The notes beneath the pieces were generated by a model that was not told the DNA's origin, did no database searches, and worked only from the letters and a program-made list of their open reading frames with translations. A stretch of DNA of 64,000 nucleotides from Lysinibacillus fusiformis (GTDB lineage: Bacteria; Bacillota; Bacilli; Bacillales_A; Planococcaceae): positions 1 through 64,000 of the forward strand of contig NZ_PYWL01000012.1 of the NCBI RefSeq assembly GCF_003049525.1. The letters are read 5' to 3'. The position numbers and the translations under genes were made by a program. Below, piece by piece: positions 48,779-58,044 of the stretch; the stretch's first letter is position 1; the number at the start of each line of letters is the position of its first letter.

Positions 48779-49921
48779 ATGGACAATTTTTTAGTGATAT
48801 TACTTTTTATGGCAATTATTGGCGCAGCAATCGGAGGCGTTACCAATCACCTAGCCATTAAAATGCTTTTTCGTCCACATAACGCAATATATATTAAAAA
48901 CTGGCGCGTTCCATTTACACCTGGTCTTATTCCAAAACGACGCGATGAATTAGCAAAACAGCTAGGTCTTACCGTTGTAAATTATTTATTAACGCCTGAA
49001 ACATTTAGAAAGAAATTTTTCTCGAAGGATATTCAGGAAAAGGTTGAACAGTTTGTGCAAACGAAAGTAGAGGAAACCATCTTTACAAACGATAAAACGA
49101 TTCAAGATTGGTTAAATATTGCAGGGTTTGCTCATATGCCAGCTACGATTGAGCAGAAAGTTGAAGCGATTGTTGAGGGACAATTTGCATCAGTGAAGAA
49201 TACACTATCAACAAAATCAATTCGTACACTGCTATCTTCAGATATGCAGGATACTCTTGATACCAAGATTCCTGTAGCAGTCAGTCATATACTAGAAAAA
49301 GGCGAGGATTACTTTTTATCACCAGAAGGTGAAATGACAATTAAAGCAATGATTGATGATTTCTTATCATCAAAAGGATCATTTGGTGGTATGATCAATA
49401 TGTTTTTAGGTGATTCATCGTCCCTTGTAGGAAAAGTTCAACGTGAGCTCGTCAAGTTTTTACAAGCTCCAGGTACGTCAACATTATTAACAAAAATATT
49501 TACACAAGAATGGGAAAAATTAAAAGATCGACCAGCGATGGACTTTTTACAAGACATGCAGTTTGATCCAATTTTGTCGAAATTACAAATGTATGTAAAA
49601 GAGCAATTAGCTGTCGCTGAACGTTTAAATCAATCAATTTCTTATTATTGGCCTGAAGGAAATGAATGGATGAAAAATTCGGTCATCCCACAGGCGATTG
49701 AAAAAGCTTTTGTCAAGGCAGAGGAAAAACTAGAGGATGTACTTACACGTTTAAATTTACAAGAAGTTGTTCGTGAGCAGGTTGACTCTTTCCCTGTAGA
49801 GAAATTAGAGGAACTTGTATTAGGTATTTCAAAACGTGAATTTAAAATGATTACCGTATTAGGTGCAGTTCTTGGTGGATTGATTGGAATTGTGCAAGGT
49901 TTAATTGTTTACTTTATTTAA
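48779..49921 (+). CDS. yheB: DUF445 family membrane protein (YheB-like)
   Basis: 380 aa. N-terminal and C-terminal membrane helices (about 5-25 and 360-379) flank a long helical cytoplasmic domain. The conserved start GAAIGGVTNHLAIKMLFRPH is present. Coupled to yheA (16-bp gap). RBS GAGAGG. Confidence 0.88.
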   Translation: MDNFLVILLFMAIIGAAIGGVTNHLAIKMLFRPHNAIYIKNWRVPFTPGLIPKRRDELAKQLGLTVVNYLLTPETFRKKFFSKDIQEKVEQFVQTKVEETIFTNDKTIQDWLNIAGFAHMPATIEQKVEAIVEGQFASVKNTLSTKSIRTLLSSDMQDTLDTKIPVAVSHILEKGEDYFLSPEGEMTIKAMIDDFLSSKGSFGGMINMFLGDSSSLVGKVQRELVKFLQAPGTSTLLTKIFTQEWEKLKDRPAMDFLQDMQFDPILSKLQMYVKEQLAVAERLNQSISYYWPEGNEWMKNSVIPQAIEKAFVKAEEKLEDVLTRLNLQEVVREQVDSFPVEKLEELVLGISKREFKMITVLGAVLGGLIGIVQGLIVYFI

Positions 49922-49937
49922 AAAGGAGATTGTATAA

Positions 49938-50285
49938 ATGGTTAATATTTATAATGACATTAATGCGCTAGAGGCAACATTCCGTAAGACTCCAGAGTTT
50001 GAGGCTTTACAAGCGGCGGTTGAAGTTGTAAAGAGTGATGAAGAGGCGTTAAATGTCTTTAAAAACTTCCGTAAAATTCAAATTGAATTACAAAAGAAAC
50101 AATTAGCTGGAGAAGATTTATTGGAGGATGAGCTTGTTTATGCTCAAAAGGCATCTCAGCTTGTGCAGCAAAATGAAAAGATTTCAGCTATGCTTGAGGC
50201 AGAAATGAAGTTAAGTAAAGTCATTGAAGAAGTGAATCGTATTTTAATAAAGCCAATTCAAGGCCTATATGAAGATATTCAATAA
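49938..50285 (+). CDS. yheA: YlbF/YmcA-family protein (YheA-like)
   Basis: 115 aa, all-helical, RBS AAAGGAG. It matches the Com_YlbF family through INALEATFRKTPEFEALQAA and a coiled C-terminus. YlbF and YmcA control RNase Y and development; the role of YheA is unclear. Confidence 0.88.
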   Translation: MVNIYNDINALEATFRKTPEFEALQAAVEVVKSDEEALNVFKNFRKIQIELQKKQLAGEDLLEDELVYAQKASQLVQQNEKISAMLEAEMKLSKVIEEVNRILIKPIQGLYEDIQ

Positions 50286-50342
50286 ATCATCCATATCGTA
50301 AGGAATAATTGTTTGAGAAATTGCACATATACAAGTAAGAGG

Positions 50343-50376
50343 AAAACGTGTATCCGCTAACCGGAGCACGTTTTTA
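50343..50376 (+). terminator. Terminator of the yheBA unit
   Basis: AAAACGTG and CACGTTTTT pair, with an inner CCG/CGG. Confidence 0.75.
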
Positions 50377-50415
50377 CTTTATATACACCAGTCAATTGTA
50401 TTGGAGGTTATAACT

Positions 50416-51078
50416 ATGCATGTATTCATTGAATGGACCTATAAAACACCGAAGGGAGCAACAACTGTTTTACGTTCTGAAGAAATGCCTGCAGCGCAAG
50501 CGCTATTACTAGCTGAGGATATGGAAAAGACCGGAAGAGTCAAGTCCATTCATTGTTTAGATCGTCAAGATACAAGTTGGACATTAAAAGAGCTAAAAGC
50601 CTATTTAAAAGAAATAGATACAGAGCCGCATAATATTATTGTCTATTTCGATGGAGGTTTTGATAGTGGGACAAGACAGGCAGGGCTTGGATGTGCTATT
50701 TACTATGAACAAAATGGCAAGCCCTATCGTTTAAGAAAAAATGCTTTTTCATCCGAACTTAAATCTAATAATGAAGCAGAGTATGCTGCGCTTTATTTAG
50801 GTTTAGTGGAGCTAGAATTACTAAATGTCCATCATCTACCTGTCCAAATTAAAGGAGACTCCCAAGTAGTTATCAATCAATTAAGTGGGGAATGGGCAGC
50901 ATTAGAAAAGGATCTAGTAGGTTGGGCAGATAAGATTGATGCCAAATTAGCACAACTTACTATACAACCGGACTATCAGCTAATCGCTCGTAAGGACAAT
51001 TCAGAAGCAGACCGGCTTGCTACACAAGCATTAAATGGTATAGATATTACAGGCTTGAGCGAACTTGTAAAAGAATAA
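50416..51078 (+). CDS. RNase H-fold (reverse-transcriptase-like) protein
   Basis: 220 aa; the start at 50416 has GGAGGTT 7 bases upstream. The N-terminal ~70 residues are a small extra domain. The RNase HI fold follows with catalytic residues visible in YFDGGFDSG, NNEAEYAAL, KGDSQVVI and NSEADRLA, so the set looks complete. Resembles B. subtilis YpeP/RnhA-like proteins. Confidence 0.85.
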   Translation: MHVFIEWTYKTPKGATTVLRSEEMPAAQALLLAEDMEKTGRVKSIHCLDRQDTSWTLKELKAYLKEIDTEPHNIIVYFDGGFDSGTRQAGLGCAIYYEQNGKPYRLRKNAFSSELKSNNEAEYAALYLGLVELELLNVHHLPVQIKGDSQVVINQLSGEWAALEKDLVGWADKIDAKLAQLTIQPDYQLIARKDNSEADRLATQALNGIDITGLSELVKE

Positions 51079-51081
51079 ATC

Positions 51082-51117
51082 GAAAGAGGTGTCGGTAGTT
51101 ACTGTCACCTCTTTTTT
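51082..51117 (+). terminator. Terminator after the RNase H-like gene
   Basis: AAAGAGGTG and CACCTCTTT pair and seven T follow. Confidence 0.85.
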
Positions 51118-51197
51118 TAAATTCTTTATAGGTAATGAAACTTTTTCCATTTTGAAACTACTACTACTATGAACCCAAACAATAAGGAGAGATTGTT

Positions 51198-52106
51198 ATG
51201 TATATGAAAAAATTAGCACCAGCAGCTTTGTCTGCATTATTAATGGGAAGTGTTGTCATACCTGTTGCTTCGGCAAATGAGCAGAAGGATGAAGTTGAAG
51301 TTCCGCAAATCCAAATTGATCCAGTACACATTTTCAATCAAACACATGGAACAGTTGAAGATGTTCGTGTTGCTAAAGACATTACATATTACACTGTTAA
51401 AGACGGAGAGCAAACAAATGTACTAGAAATTACAAAAGATACTCCTGTGTATGATAATACGGGTAAAAAAGTAGAGCTTAAAGAAGGGGATAAAGTAGAG
51501 GCATACACTTTTGCCAATCAACCACAAAAATATATCTACCCACCGCAATTCAATCCAGAGATTGTCATTGTAGATTCAAAAGAAGTTGGGCTTGTAGAAG
51601 TGGATTATTTCTTTGAGGATTTAACAAACACATATGATATTTTAAAATTAAATATTGGTAAAGAAACGGAACTACTTAATGCAAAAGGTGAAAAAGTAAC
51701 GTCAAAAGATTTAGCAGAGAAGCATTTAGCTGTTTTCTATACAGCATCCACTAAGAGTATTCCAGCACAAACAACACCATCGAAAGTGATTGTTCTAGAT
51801 GACAATTCGGAAAGTTCTTTGAATCCAGTAGATGAGGAAATTAATAAAATCATCGCCACAGATTTTTATATGGTAGAAGAAACAACAATGGTGCCATTAC
51901 GTAGCATTGCAGAAAAGCTTGGCTTTAAAGTAGAATCAAAAGGTAAAACGGTTATCCTAACAAAGGGCAATGGATCTTATACAATCACACGTGGAGATAA
52001 AACGTTTGGTTATAACAAATCATTACGCACTTTGTCAGTGGCACCAACGTTGAAAGACACGAAAACTTATGTCCCTGTTGAATTCATTGAAGAATTTTTG
52101 AAATAA
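51198..52106 (+). CDS. Secreted protein with copper amine oxidase N-terminal-like domain
   Basis: 302 aa; RBS AAGGAGAG. Signal peptide about 1-28 (ALSALLMGSVVIPVASANE). Two beta-rich middle domains and a C-terminal Cu_amine_oxidN1-like domain (about 225-300, TTMVPLRSIAEKLGFKVESK), common in Firmicutes surface proteins. No catalytic oxidase domain. Role unknown. Confidence 0.85.
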   Translation: MYMKKLAPAALSALLMGSVVIPVASANEQKDEVEVPQIQIDPVHIFNQTHGTVEDVRVAKDITYYTVKDGEQTNVLEITKDTPVYDNTGKKVELKEGDKVEAYTFANQPQKYIYPPQFNPEIVIVDSKEVGLVEVDYFFEDLTNTYDILKLNIGKETELLNAKGEKVTSKDLAEKHLAVFYTASTKSIPAQTTPSKVIVLDDNSESSLNPVDEEINKIIATDFYMVEETTMVPLRSIAEKLGFKVESKGKTVILTKGNGSYTITRGDKTFGYNKSLRTLSVAPTLKDTKTYVPVEFIEEFLK

Positions 52107-52111
52107 ATTTG

Positions 52112-52146
52112 AAACTAGTATGCCAACTTTTGTGGCATACTAGTTT
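52112..52146. terminator. Bidirectional terminator after the copper amine oxidase-like gene
   Basis: AAACTAGTATGCCA and TGGCATACTAGTTT form a 14-bp perfect stem with T runs. Confidence 0.88.
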
Positions 52147-52152
52147 TATTTT

Positions 52153-52521
52153 TTAAGAAACTATTCTGGAAGGATATTTTTTGGCAAATTGCTGCAGGCA
52201 TTGCTTGAAAGAAACCGTACTCATAAAATTTTTAGCTAATATCATTTCATCTGAATACAATAAAAATTGCTGGAAGTGCTGTTTAACAAATGCCCTAGCT
52301 TTCTCGTAGTGCTTGTTGATAGAAATAGCTCCGTACATTTCTTGTTGGTCAATGATGTAGATAAAGTCACAGATCACATTATATGTTTCATATTTAAATA
52401 ATACGGTGACATATAATGTTTTTTCATCACATCGCGCTAAGTCAAAATGGTGAAATGCTACTTCTACTTGATGAATAAAGCTCGAGATGGATGGACGATT
52501 ACTATTTTTTAAAAGAAACAC
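52153..52521 (-). CDS. Hypothetical protein (about 122 aa)
   Basis: The longer open frame to 52827 overlaps the hemZ start and is unlikely. GTG at 52521 with AAAGGTGGTG 8-9 bases upstream is preferred. Helical with many aromatic and charged residues (FVKQHFQQFLLYSDEMIL). No family recognised. Convergent with the upstream secreted-protein gene. Confidence 0.55.
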   Translation of the reverse strand: MFLLKNSNRPSISSFIHQVEVAFHHFDLARCDEKTLYVTVLFKYETYNVICDFIYIIDQQEMYGAISINKHYEKARAFVKQHFQQFLLYSDEMILAKNFMSTVSFKQCLQQFAKKYPSRIVS

Positions 52522-52697
52522 TATCAACACCACCTTTTGTAAGAAATTATAATGACAAAAAAATAGTTTGTCTACACGTAGACTGAATATTCTGTTTTCT
52601 CGATGTTTCTTATTGTTACTTTGCTTATAGTCATAGAAATTTGTTAAACTAAAATCTGCAATATATATGGAATAAGAAAAGAAGAGAGCGAAACAAT

Positions 52698-54203
52698 ATG
52701 AAAATGATTCACATAGATCAAAAATATCCTGAGGATTGGATTCGCGTATTAAATCATATAGCGAATTTATTTTTTGAGGATTCCAAGCTGCGAGTGGAGC
52801 CGGAGGAAGCTGATATGTCGGTTTCATTTACGTACGACGTTGGAGAGAATTTTTCAATAGCTACAAAAGCGATATTGACTGTAGATGGACAACAATATAC
52901 AAATGATTACAGCATCCAATACGAATCAGCTGCAACAGGTCGTGAGCTCAATATTCGAATGAAACGAGCATTATCCCATGTATTCTTAGATGTTCTTGAG
53001 CAGCATACAGGGGTACATCAGCAATGGGGGATTCTAACAGGAGTCCGTCCGACTAAGCTTTATCACAAGTTTAGAAAAGAAGGAAAAGGGGATCAAGAAA
53101 TTGCTGAGTTATTAATTCGAGATTTTCGCCTGTCTAAGGAGAAGGTAGCACTTTTAAAGGATATCGTGGAACGACAATTAGTAACCATTCCAGATATTGA
53201 TCAAATTGGGCAAGAGATTAGTGTATATATTGGCATTCCATTTTGCCCAACGAAATGTGCCTATTGTACATTCCCAGCCTATGCGATCGGAAGTAATCGT
53301 AAGCAAGGTCGTGTAAATACATTTTTAGATGGCTTGCATATTGAATTACGTGAAATGGGAAAATGGCTCAAGGACAATAATATGAAAATCACCTCTATTT
53401 ATTGGGGGGGCGGTACACCGACTTCCATTGAAGCTGATGAAATGGACGCCTTATATCAAACGATGTATGAATCCTTCCCGAACCCTGAAACAATTCGAGA
53501 GGTTACCGTTGAAGCAGGAAGACCAGATACGATTACACCTGAAAAATTAGAAGTGCTTAAAAAATGGGGAATTGATCGTATTAGTGTAAATCCACAATCT
53601 TATACAGATGAAACGTTAAAGGCCATTGGTCGTCATCATACAGTTCAAGAAACAATTGATAAATTTTGGCTAGCTCGTGAATCCGGTATGAACAATATTA
53701 ATATGGACCTCATTATTGGTTTACCAAATGAAGGTATTGAGGAATTTCAGCATTCGTTAGTGGAATCGGCTAAGATGCAGCCTGAATCATTAACTGTCCA
53801 TACATTATCATTTAAACGTGCATCTGAAATGACTCGCAATAAAGATAAATATAAAGTAGCGGATCGTGATACGGTCGCTGAAATGATGCAAATGGCACAA
53901 GATTGGACAAAGGAAAATGACTATGTTCCATATTATTTATATCGCCAAAAAAATATTTTAGGTAATCTCGAAAATGTCGGCTATAGTAAAGCAGGTGAAG
54001 AGAGTATTTATAATATTGTGATCATGGAAGAGGTACAGACAATTTTAGGGATTGGTTGTGGCGCATCTTCTAAATTTGTTCATCCTGAAACAGGAAAAAT
54101 TACGCAATTCCACAACCCAAAAGATCCTGCAGCATATATTATGACCTTTGAAGAGGCTATTGGGAAAAAAATCGAGTTGTTAGATGAGCTATACAAACTA
54201 TAA
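52698..54203 (+). CDS. hemZ: HemZ-like radical SAM coproporphyrinogen dehydrogenase-family protein
   Basis: 501 aa. An N-terminal extension of ~175 residues is typical of HemZ. The radical SAM motif is CPTKCAYCTFP, then GGGTPTS and the HemN-like segments IDRISVNPQSYTDETLKAIG and INMDLIIGLPNEG. HemZ was linked to anaerobic haem synthesis in Bacillus, though activity of HemN-like proteins varies. Weak RBS (AAGAGAG). Confidence 0.9.
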   Translation: MKMIHIDQKYPEDWIRVLNHIANLFFEDSKLRVEPEEADMSVSFTYDVGENFSIATKAILTVDGQQYTNDYSIQYESAATGRELNIRMKRALSHVFLDVLEQHTGVHQQWGILTGVRPTKLYHKFRKEGKGDQEIAELLIRDFRLSKEKVALLKDIVERQLVTIPDIDQIGQEISVYIGIPFCPTKCAYCTFPAYAIGSNRKQGRVNTFLDGLHIELREMGKWLKDNNMKITSIYWGGGTPTSIEADEMDALYQTMYESFPNPETIREVTVEAGRPDTITPEKLEVLKKWGIDRISVNPQSYTDETLKAIGRHHTVQETIDKFWLARESGMNNINMDLIIGLPNEGIEEFQHSLVESAKMQPESLTVHTLSFKRASEMTRNKDKYKVADRDTVAEMMQMAQDWTKENDYVPYYLYRQKNILGNLENVGYSKAGEESIYNIVIMEEVQTILGIGCGASSKFVHPETGKITQFHNPKDPAAYIMTFEEAIGKKIELLDELYKL

Positions 54204-54205
54204 AA

Positions 54206-54238
54206 TAAAGGCGATCTGAGTGATTCAGATTGCCTTTA
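54206..54238. terminator. Bidirectional terminator between hemZ and cdaR
   Basis: AAAGGCGATCTGA and TTCAGATTGCCTTT pair with one mismatch. Confidence 0.82.
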
Positions 54239-54242
54239 CTAT

Positions 54243-55322
54243 TTATAGAGTTCGTAATGTACAAGCCATTTGCAAGATCACTGCATCTTCAAAATATTGT
54301 GGATCATAGCCAGTTAACTCTCTTATTTTATTTAATCGATAAGTAAGTGTATGGCGATGAATGTTTAGTTGCTGTGCACAAAGCTTTAACTGTAAATTAC
54401 AATCAAAAAACGATTGTAATGTTTCCAGCTGTTTTGCATTGATATTTTTAAGGATTCGGTGATGAAAAGCTTGTACCTCCTCTGATTCACGATGTTTAAA
54501 AAGAGAAAATAACTCTACATCCTCAAAAAAGGTAATCTCGTTATGGACGTTAGCGAATTCGAGTGCTGTCCTAGCTCCCTGATAGCTATAGGGAAGTAGT
54601 GAAAGTTGCTGGATAACTGGACCAATACCAATTTGTAAGGAAGGTAGTTTTTGTTTTTTCTTTCTGAGAGCTTTTATGATAGATTGACGGCTTTGTTCCT
54701 GACAATGGGTTAGCAGTATATAATACTCCTGTAATTGGCTATGTCCAGCTAGAATGGGCTGTCTATAAAATAAATCCTCAAAAAAGAAGGGTATCGTATT
54801 TTCTAAATAAGATGTTTCATGTAAACTCACTAAAATAACTTGGAAGGGTGCTATTAGTGAGAAGGGTAATTTCTGAATTCGTTTATTTAACGTAGCATCC
54901 AGCTTACTTCCATGAACGAGTGCCTCGAATATGTAGTCATTATTCTTCCGTTGCCACTCGCTTTTAGACTCAACGAGTGCTTGATGTGTCATGATCTCTG
55001 TCGTTAATTGAACAAGATTGGCGATTTCAAGCATGTCTTCTGAATCTCCAGTAATACCAATCACACCTACTACTTCATCCTGATACATAATAGGCATATT
55101 AATGCCAGGCTTTGTATTGGGATACAACTCTATATTGTCTTCATTAATAATCAACGTATTTTTTGTTTGTGCTACATAAACCGCACCTTCGTGAATATCC
55201 TCCACTCTCATCTTGTCTCCAGAGGCTAAAATAACACCAGTAGGGCTAATGACATTAATATTGTGACGTAAGCGCAACATTGTTTGATGTACGATATCTT
55301 CTGCTAATTTTTTTGTCAACAT
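54243..55322 (-). CDS. cdaR: CdaR-type sugar diacid/glycerate regulator
   Basis: 359 aa. N-terminal diacid-recognition domain (about 1-135, LAEDIVHQTMLRLRHNINVI), central GGDEF-like region, and a C-terminal HTH_30 (about 300-355, CAQQLNIHRHTLTYRLNKIR). Divergent from glycerate kinase and a GntP permease, so it is the likely glycerate-responsive activator of that operon. Confidence 0.9.
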   Translation of the reverse strand: MLTKKLAEDIVHQTMLRLRHNINVISPTGVILASGDKMRVEDIHEGAVYVAQTKNTLIINEDNIELYPNTKPGINMPIMYQDEVVGVIGITGDSEDMLEIANLVQLTTEIMTHQALVESKSEWQRKNNDYIFEALVHGSKLDATLNKRIQKLPFSLIAPFQVILVSLHETSYLENTIPFFFEDLFYRQPILAGHSQLQEYYILLTHCQEQSRQSIIKALRKKKQKLPSLQIGIGPVIQQLSLLPYSYQGARTALEFANVHNEITFFEDVELFSLFKHRESEEVQAFHHRILKNINAKQLETLQSFFDCNLQLKLCAQQLNIHRHTLTYRLNKIRELTGYDPQYFEDAVILQMACTLRTL

Positions 55323-55407
55323 GTTTATACACCTCGGATAAAAAACAGTCTGTTATAGCACAGATAAATTGTACATTTATTATAATGTTTTCTGAATTTA
55401 TTGTCAT

Positions 55408-55431
55408 TATAATAATTTGTAAGCGCTTAAC
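55408..55431 (+). promoter_or_regulatory. Glycerate operon promoter -10 and cre site
   Basis: TATAAT (55408-55413) without a good -35, as expected for an activated promoter. TGTAAGCGCTTAAC (55418-55431) matches the CcpA cre consensus and lies just downstream of the -10, suited to carbon catabolite repression. Confidence 0.7.
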
Positions 55432-55486
55432 TTAGGGATTTAAAATTTACGTAAATATCAATGGACGACATAAGTGGAGGTATTTT

Positions 55487-56626
55487 ATGAAAATCATTAT
55501 TAGTCCAGATTCCTTCAAGGGTACTCTGTCAGCAGTTGAAGTAGCGAGGTCCATGCAGAAAGGAATTCTGGATGCAGATCCATCAATAGAAACTATAATT
55601 CTACCAATTGCAGATGGTGGGGAAGGGACACTTGATTCGCTTATTGCCTCTACGAATGGTCAATATTTTTCAGTGGATGTATTAGATCCAATAGGAAGAG
55701 ATATACAGGCACAATATGGTGTTTTGGGTGATAAAGAAACATGTGTGATTGAAATGGCTCAGGCATCTGGCATCATGCTGCTACAAGACAATGAAAAAAA
55801 TCCTGAATTTGCTACAACGTATGGTACTGGCCAATTAATTAAGGCTGCTCTCGACCGAGGCTTTAGAAAATTTATTATCGGTATAGGTGGAAGTGCCACA
55901 AATGATGCAGGGATTGGCATGCTCAAGGCATTAGGTGTGCGATTCATAAAGGAAGATGGCTCAGATTTAGAAGATGGAATTTCAAGTCTACTGAAGTTAA
56001 CTGCAATCGATGTAAGTGGACTGGATGCTAGATTAACAGAAGCGATATTTACCATTGCCTGTGATGTGGATAATCCATTCATTGGTGAACGAGGGGCAAC
56101 AGCTATATTTGGTCCTCAAAAAGGTGTGCGGGACGATCAAGTCAAGCATTTTGATAACTGTTTAAAGCATTTTGCAGATATCGTGGAACAACAATTTTCT
56201 ATTCGATTGCATGATTATCAAGGAGCGGGAGCGGCAGGAGGATTGGGAGGCGCGTTAATCGCATTTTTAAAAGGGACATTTCATGCAGGAATTGATATCG
56301 TCATAGATGCTGTCCAGTTACAGGATCATTTAGCAGCCGCACAGTTAGTAATAACGGGAGAAGGGAAATCGGATCTCCAAACATTACATGGTAAGGCTCC
56401 ATTAGGGGTTGCGAAAGCCGCAGCGCTAGCACATATAGATGCAGCTTTATTATCGGGAGACATTGATAGTACGGCTAAGCCTGCACTTCAAAAGTATTTT
56501 AGCGTTGTAGAAACATTAGTAGATGAGGAGATTACTACTCAGCAGGCAATGCAAGAACCCGCTCGTTTTATTCGGTTAAAAACTAAGAGAATCTTTGAGC
56601 TTTACATACAAAAGGGGGCTGACTAG
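55487..56626 (+). CDS. glxK: Glycerate kinase (GlxK/GarK family)
   Basis: 379 aa. Landmarks: IISPDSFKGTLSAVEVARSM, LPIADGGEGTLDSL, IGIGGSATNDAGIGML, GAGAAGGLGGAL and VITGEGKSDLQTLHGKAPLG. Phosphorylates glycerate to 2- or 3-phosphoglycerate. First gene of an operon with the permease (stop TAG, next ATG directly adjacent). RBS GGAGG. Confidence 0.92.
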   Translation: MKIIISPDSFKGTLSAVEVARSMQKGILDADPSIETIILPIADGGEGTLDSLIASTNGQYFSVDVLDPIGRDIQAQYGVLGDKETCVIEMAQASGIMLLQDNEKNPEFATTYGTGQLIKAALDRGFRKFIIGIGGSATNDAGIGMLKALGVRFIKEDGSDLEDGISSLLKLTAIDVSGLDARLTEAIFTIACDVDNPFIGERGATAIFGPQKGVRDDQVKHFDNCLKHFADIVEQQFSIRLHDYQGAGAAGGLGGALIAFLKGTFHAGIDIVIDAVQLQDHLAAAQLVITGEGKSDLQTLHGKAPLGVAKAAALAHIDAALLSGDIDSTAKPALQKYFSVVETLVDEEITTQQAMQEPARFIRLKTKRIFELYIQKGAD

Positions 56627-57973
56627 ATGTTGTTCATTATTATTTTAATCGGGGTATTGTTTGTTGTATTGGGCACGGCCAAATTAAAGCTACACCCATT
56701 TCTGGCATTATTAATGAGTGCCTTCTTCGTCGGAATTGCTTCAGGAATGCCATTATTAACAGTGGTAGAAAGTATTAACACTGGTTTCGGTGGTTTAATG
56801 ACGAGCATTGGCTTAGTGATTATCGCTGGAACTATTATAGGTTTAATATTAGAGAAATCAGGCGCTGCCTATCGAATGGCAGAAGTAGTTTTACGAATCG
56901 TCGGCCCAAAACGTCCACAACTTGCGATGTCCTTAATTGGTTACATCGTATCCATCCCAGTGTTTTGTGATTCGGGTTTTATTATTTTATCGAGTTTGCA
57001 AAAATCATTAGCTAAACGGGCTAACGTAACGATTGCATCAATGGCAGTAGCTTTAGCGACGGGTTTATTTGCGACACATGTATTAGTCCCACCCACACCA
57101 GGTCCCATCGCAGCAGCAGGAAATATTGGGGCGGCTGATTATTTAGGGACAGTTATTGTCATTGGTTTATTAGTAGCTATACCGGCTACATTTGTAGGCT
57201 ATATGTGGTCCGTGAAAGCTGCAACCAAAATTCGAGTACCTGAAGATGATGTAGAGGCATTAGACTATGAGGAAGTCATTAAATCCTTTGGCAAAATGCC
57301 TTCAACCTTTAAAGCCTTTTTACCAATCGTCCTCCCAATTGTCTTAATTGGACTTGGTTCGATAGCATCGTTAGTAGGGGATCCCGAATCAACATTCAAT
57401 ACGATCTTTAAGTTCTTAGGTTCACCAACGGTAGCTTTATTTTTAGGGGTGGCTGCTGCCTTTTTATTATTACCTGAAATTAGTGAAACGACCTTAACGG
57501 GATGGATTGGAGAGAGTTTAAAAGAAGCCGCTCCCATTTTACTTATTACAGGAGCGGGCGGTTCATTTGGGACCGTTATTAAAAATGCTGGTGTTGGAGA
57601 AATGCTACAGGAAATGGATTTGGGGATGTTTGCGTCAGGTACTTTATTCCTGCTAGTGCCGTTTTTAGTAGCTGCTGCCTTAAAAACTGCCCAAGGATCT
57701 TCAACGACAGCGCTTGTTATTACGTCTACTCTAGTTGCACCAATGCTCGTGACACTTGGCGTTGAGGGAGCTGTCCCGTTAGCATTAGTAGTAATGGCCA
57801 TTGGAGCTGGTGCAATGACGGTTAGTCATGTAAACGACAGTTTCTTCTGGGTAATTACACAGTATAGTGGAATGGAAGTAACTCAAGCCTATAAGGCACA
57901 AACGGTTGCAACATTATTACAAGGCATTGTTACAATCATAATTACAATGGTTTTATGGTGGATATTTGTTTAA
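56627..57973 (+). CDS. GntP-family permease (gluconate/glycerate)
   Basis: 448 aa with about 12-14 membrane helices. GntP landmarks: FGGLMTSIGLVIIAGTIIGL, IPVFCDSGFIIL, HVLVPPTPGPIAAAG, TAQGSSTTALVITS and VSHVNDSFFWV. Paired with glycerate kinase and CdaR, so glycerate is the probable substrate. Confidence 0.92.
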   Translation: MLFIIILIGVLFVVLGTAKLKLHPFLALLMSAFFVGIASGMPLLTVVESINTGFGGLMTSIGLVIIAGTIIGLILEKSGAAYRMAEVVLRIVGPKRPQLAMSLIGYIVSIPVFCDSGFIILSSLQKSLAKRANVTIASMAVALATGLFATHVLVPPTPGPIAAAGNIGAADYLGTVIVIGLLVAIPATFVGYMWSVKAATKIRVPEDDVEALDYEEVIKSFGKMPSTFKAFLPIVLPIVLIGLGSIASLVGDPESTFNTIFKFLGSPTVALFLGVAAAFLLLPEISETTLTGWIGESLKEAAPILLITGAGGSFGTVIKNAGVGEMLQEMDLGMFASGTLFLLVPFLVAAALKTAQGSSTTALVITSTLVAPMLVTLGVEGAVPLALVVMAIGAGAMTVSHVNDSFFWVITQYSGMEVTQAYKAQTVATLLQGIVTIIITMVLWWIFV

Positions 57974-57978
57974 AGTAC

Positions 57979-58011
57979 AGGGAGAGCTGCCCATGGTAAG
58001 CTCTCTTTTTT
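57979..58011 (+). terminator. Terminator of the glycerate operon
   Basis: GGGAGAGCT and AAGCTCTCT pair, followed by TTTTTT. Confidence 0.8.
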
Positions 58012-58044
58012 GTATAATAGGAAGATAGAAAGGAAGTTAGTCAC

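Noticed and set aside
52522..52827. Longer N-terminus of the minus-strand hypothetical protein
   Set aside because: It would overlap the start of hemZ and its promoter region, and a good RBS supports a start at 52521.
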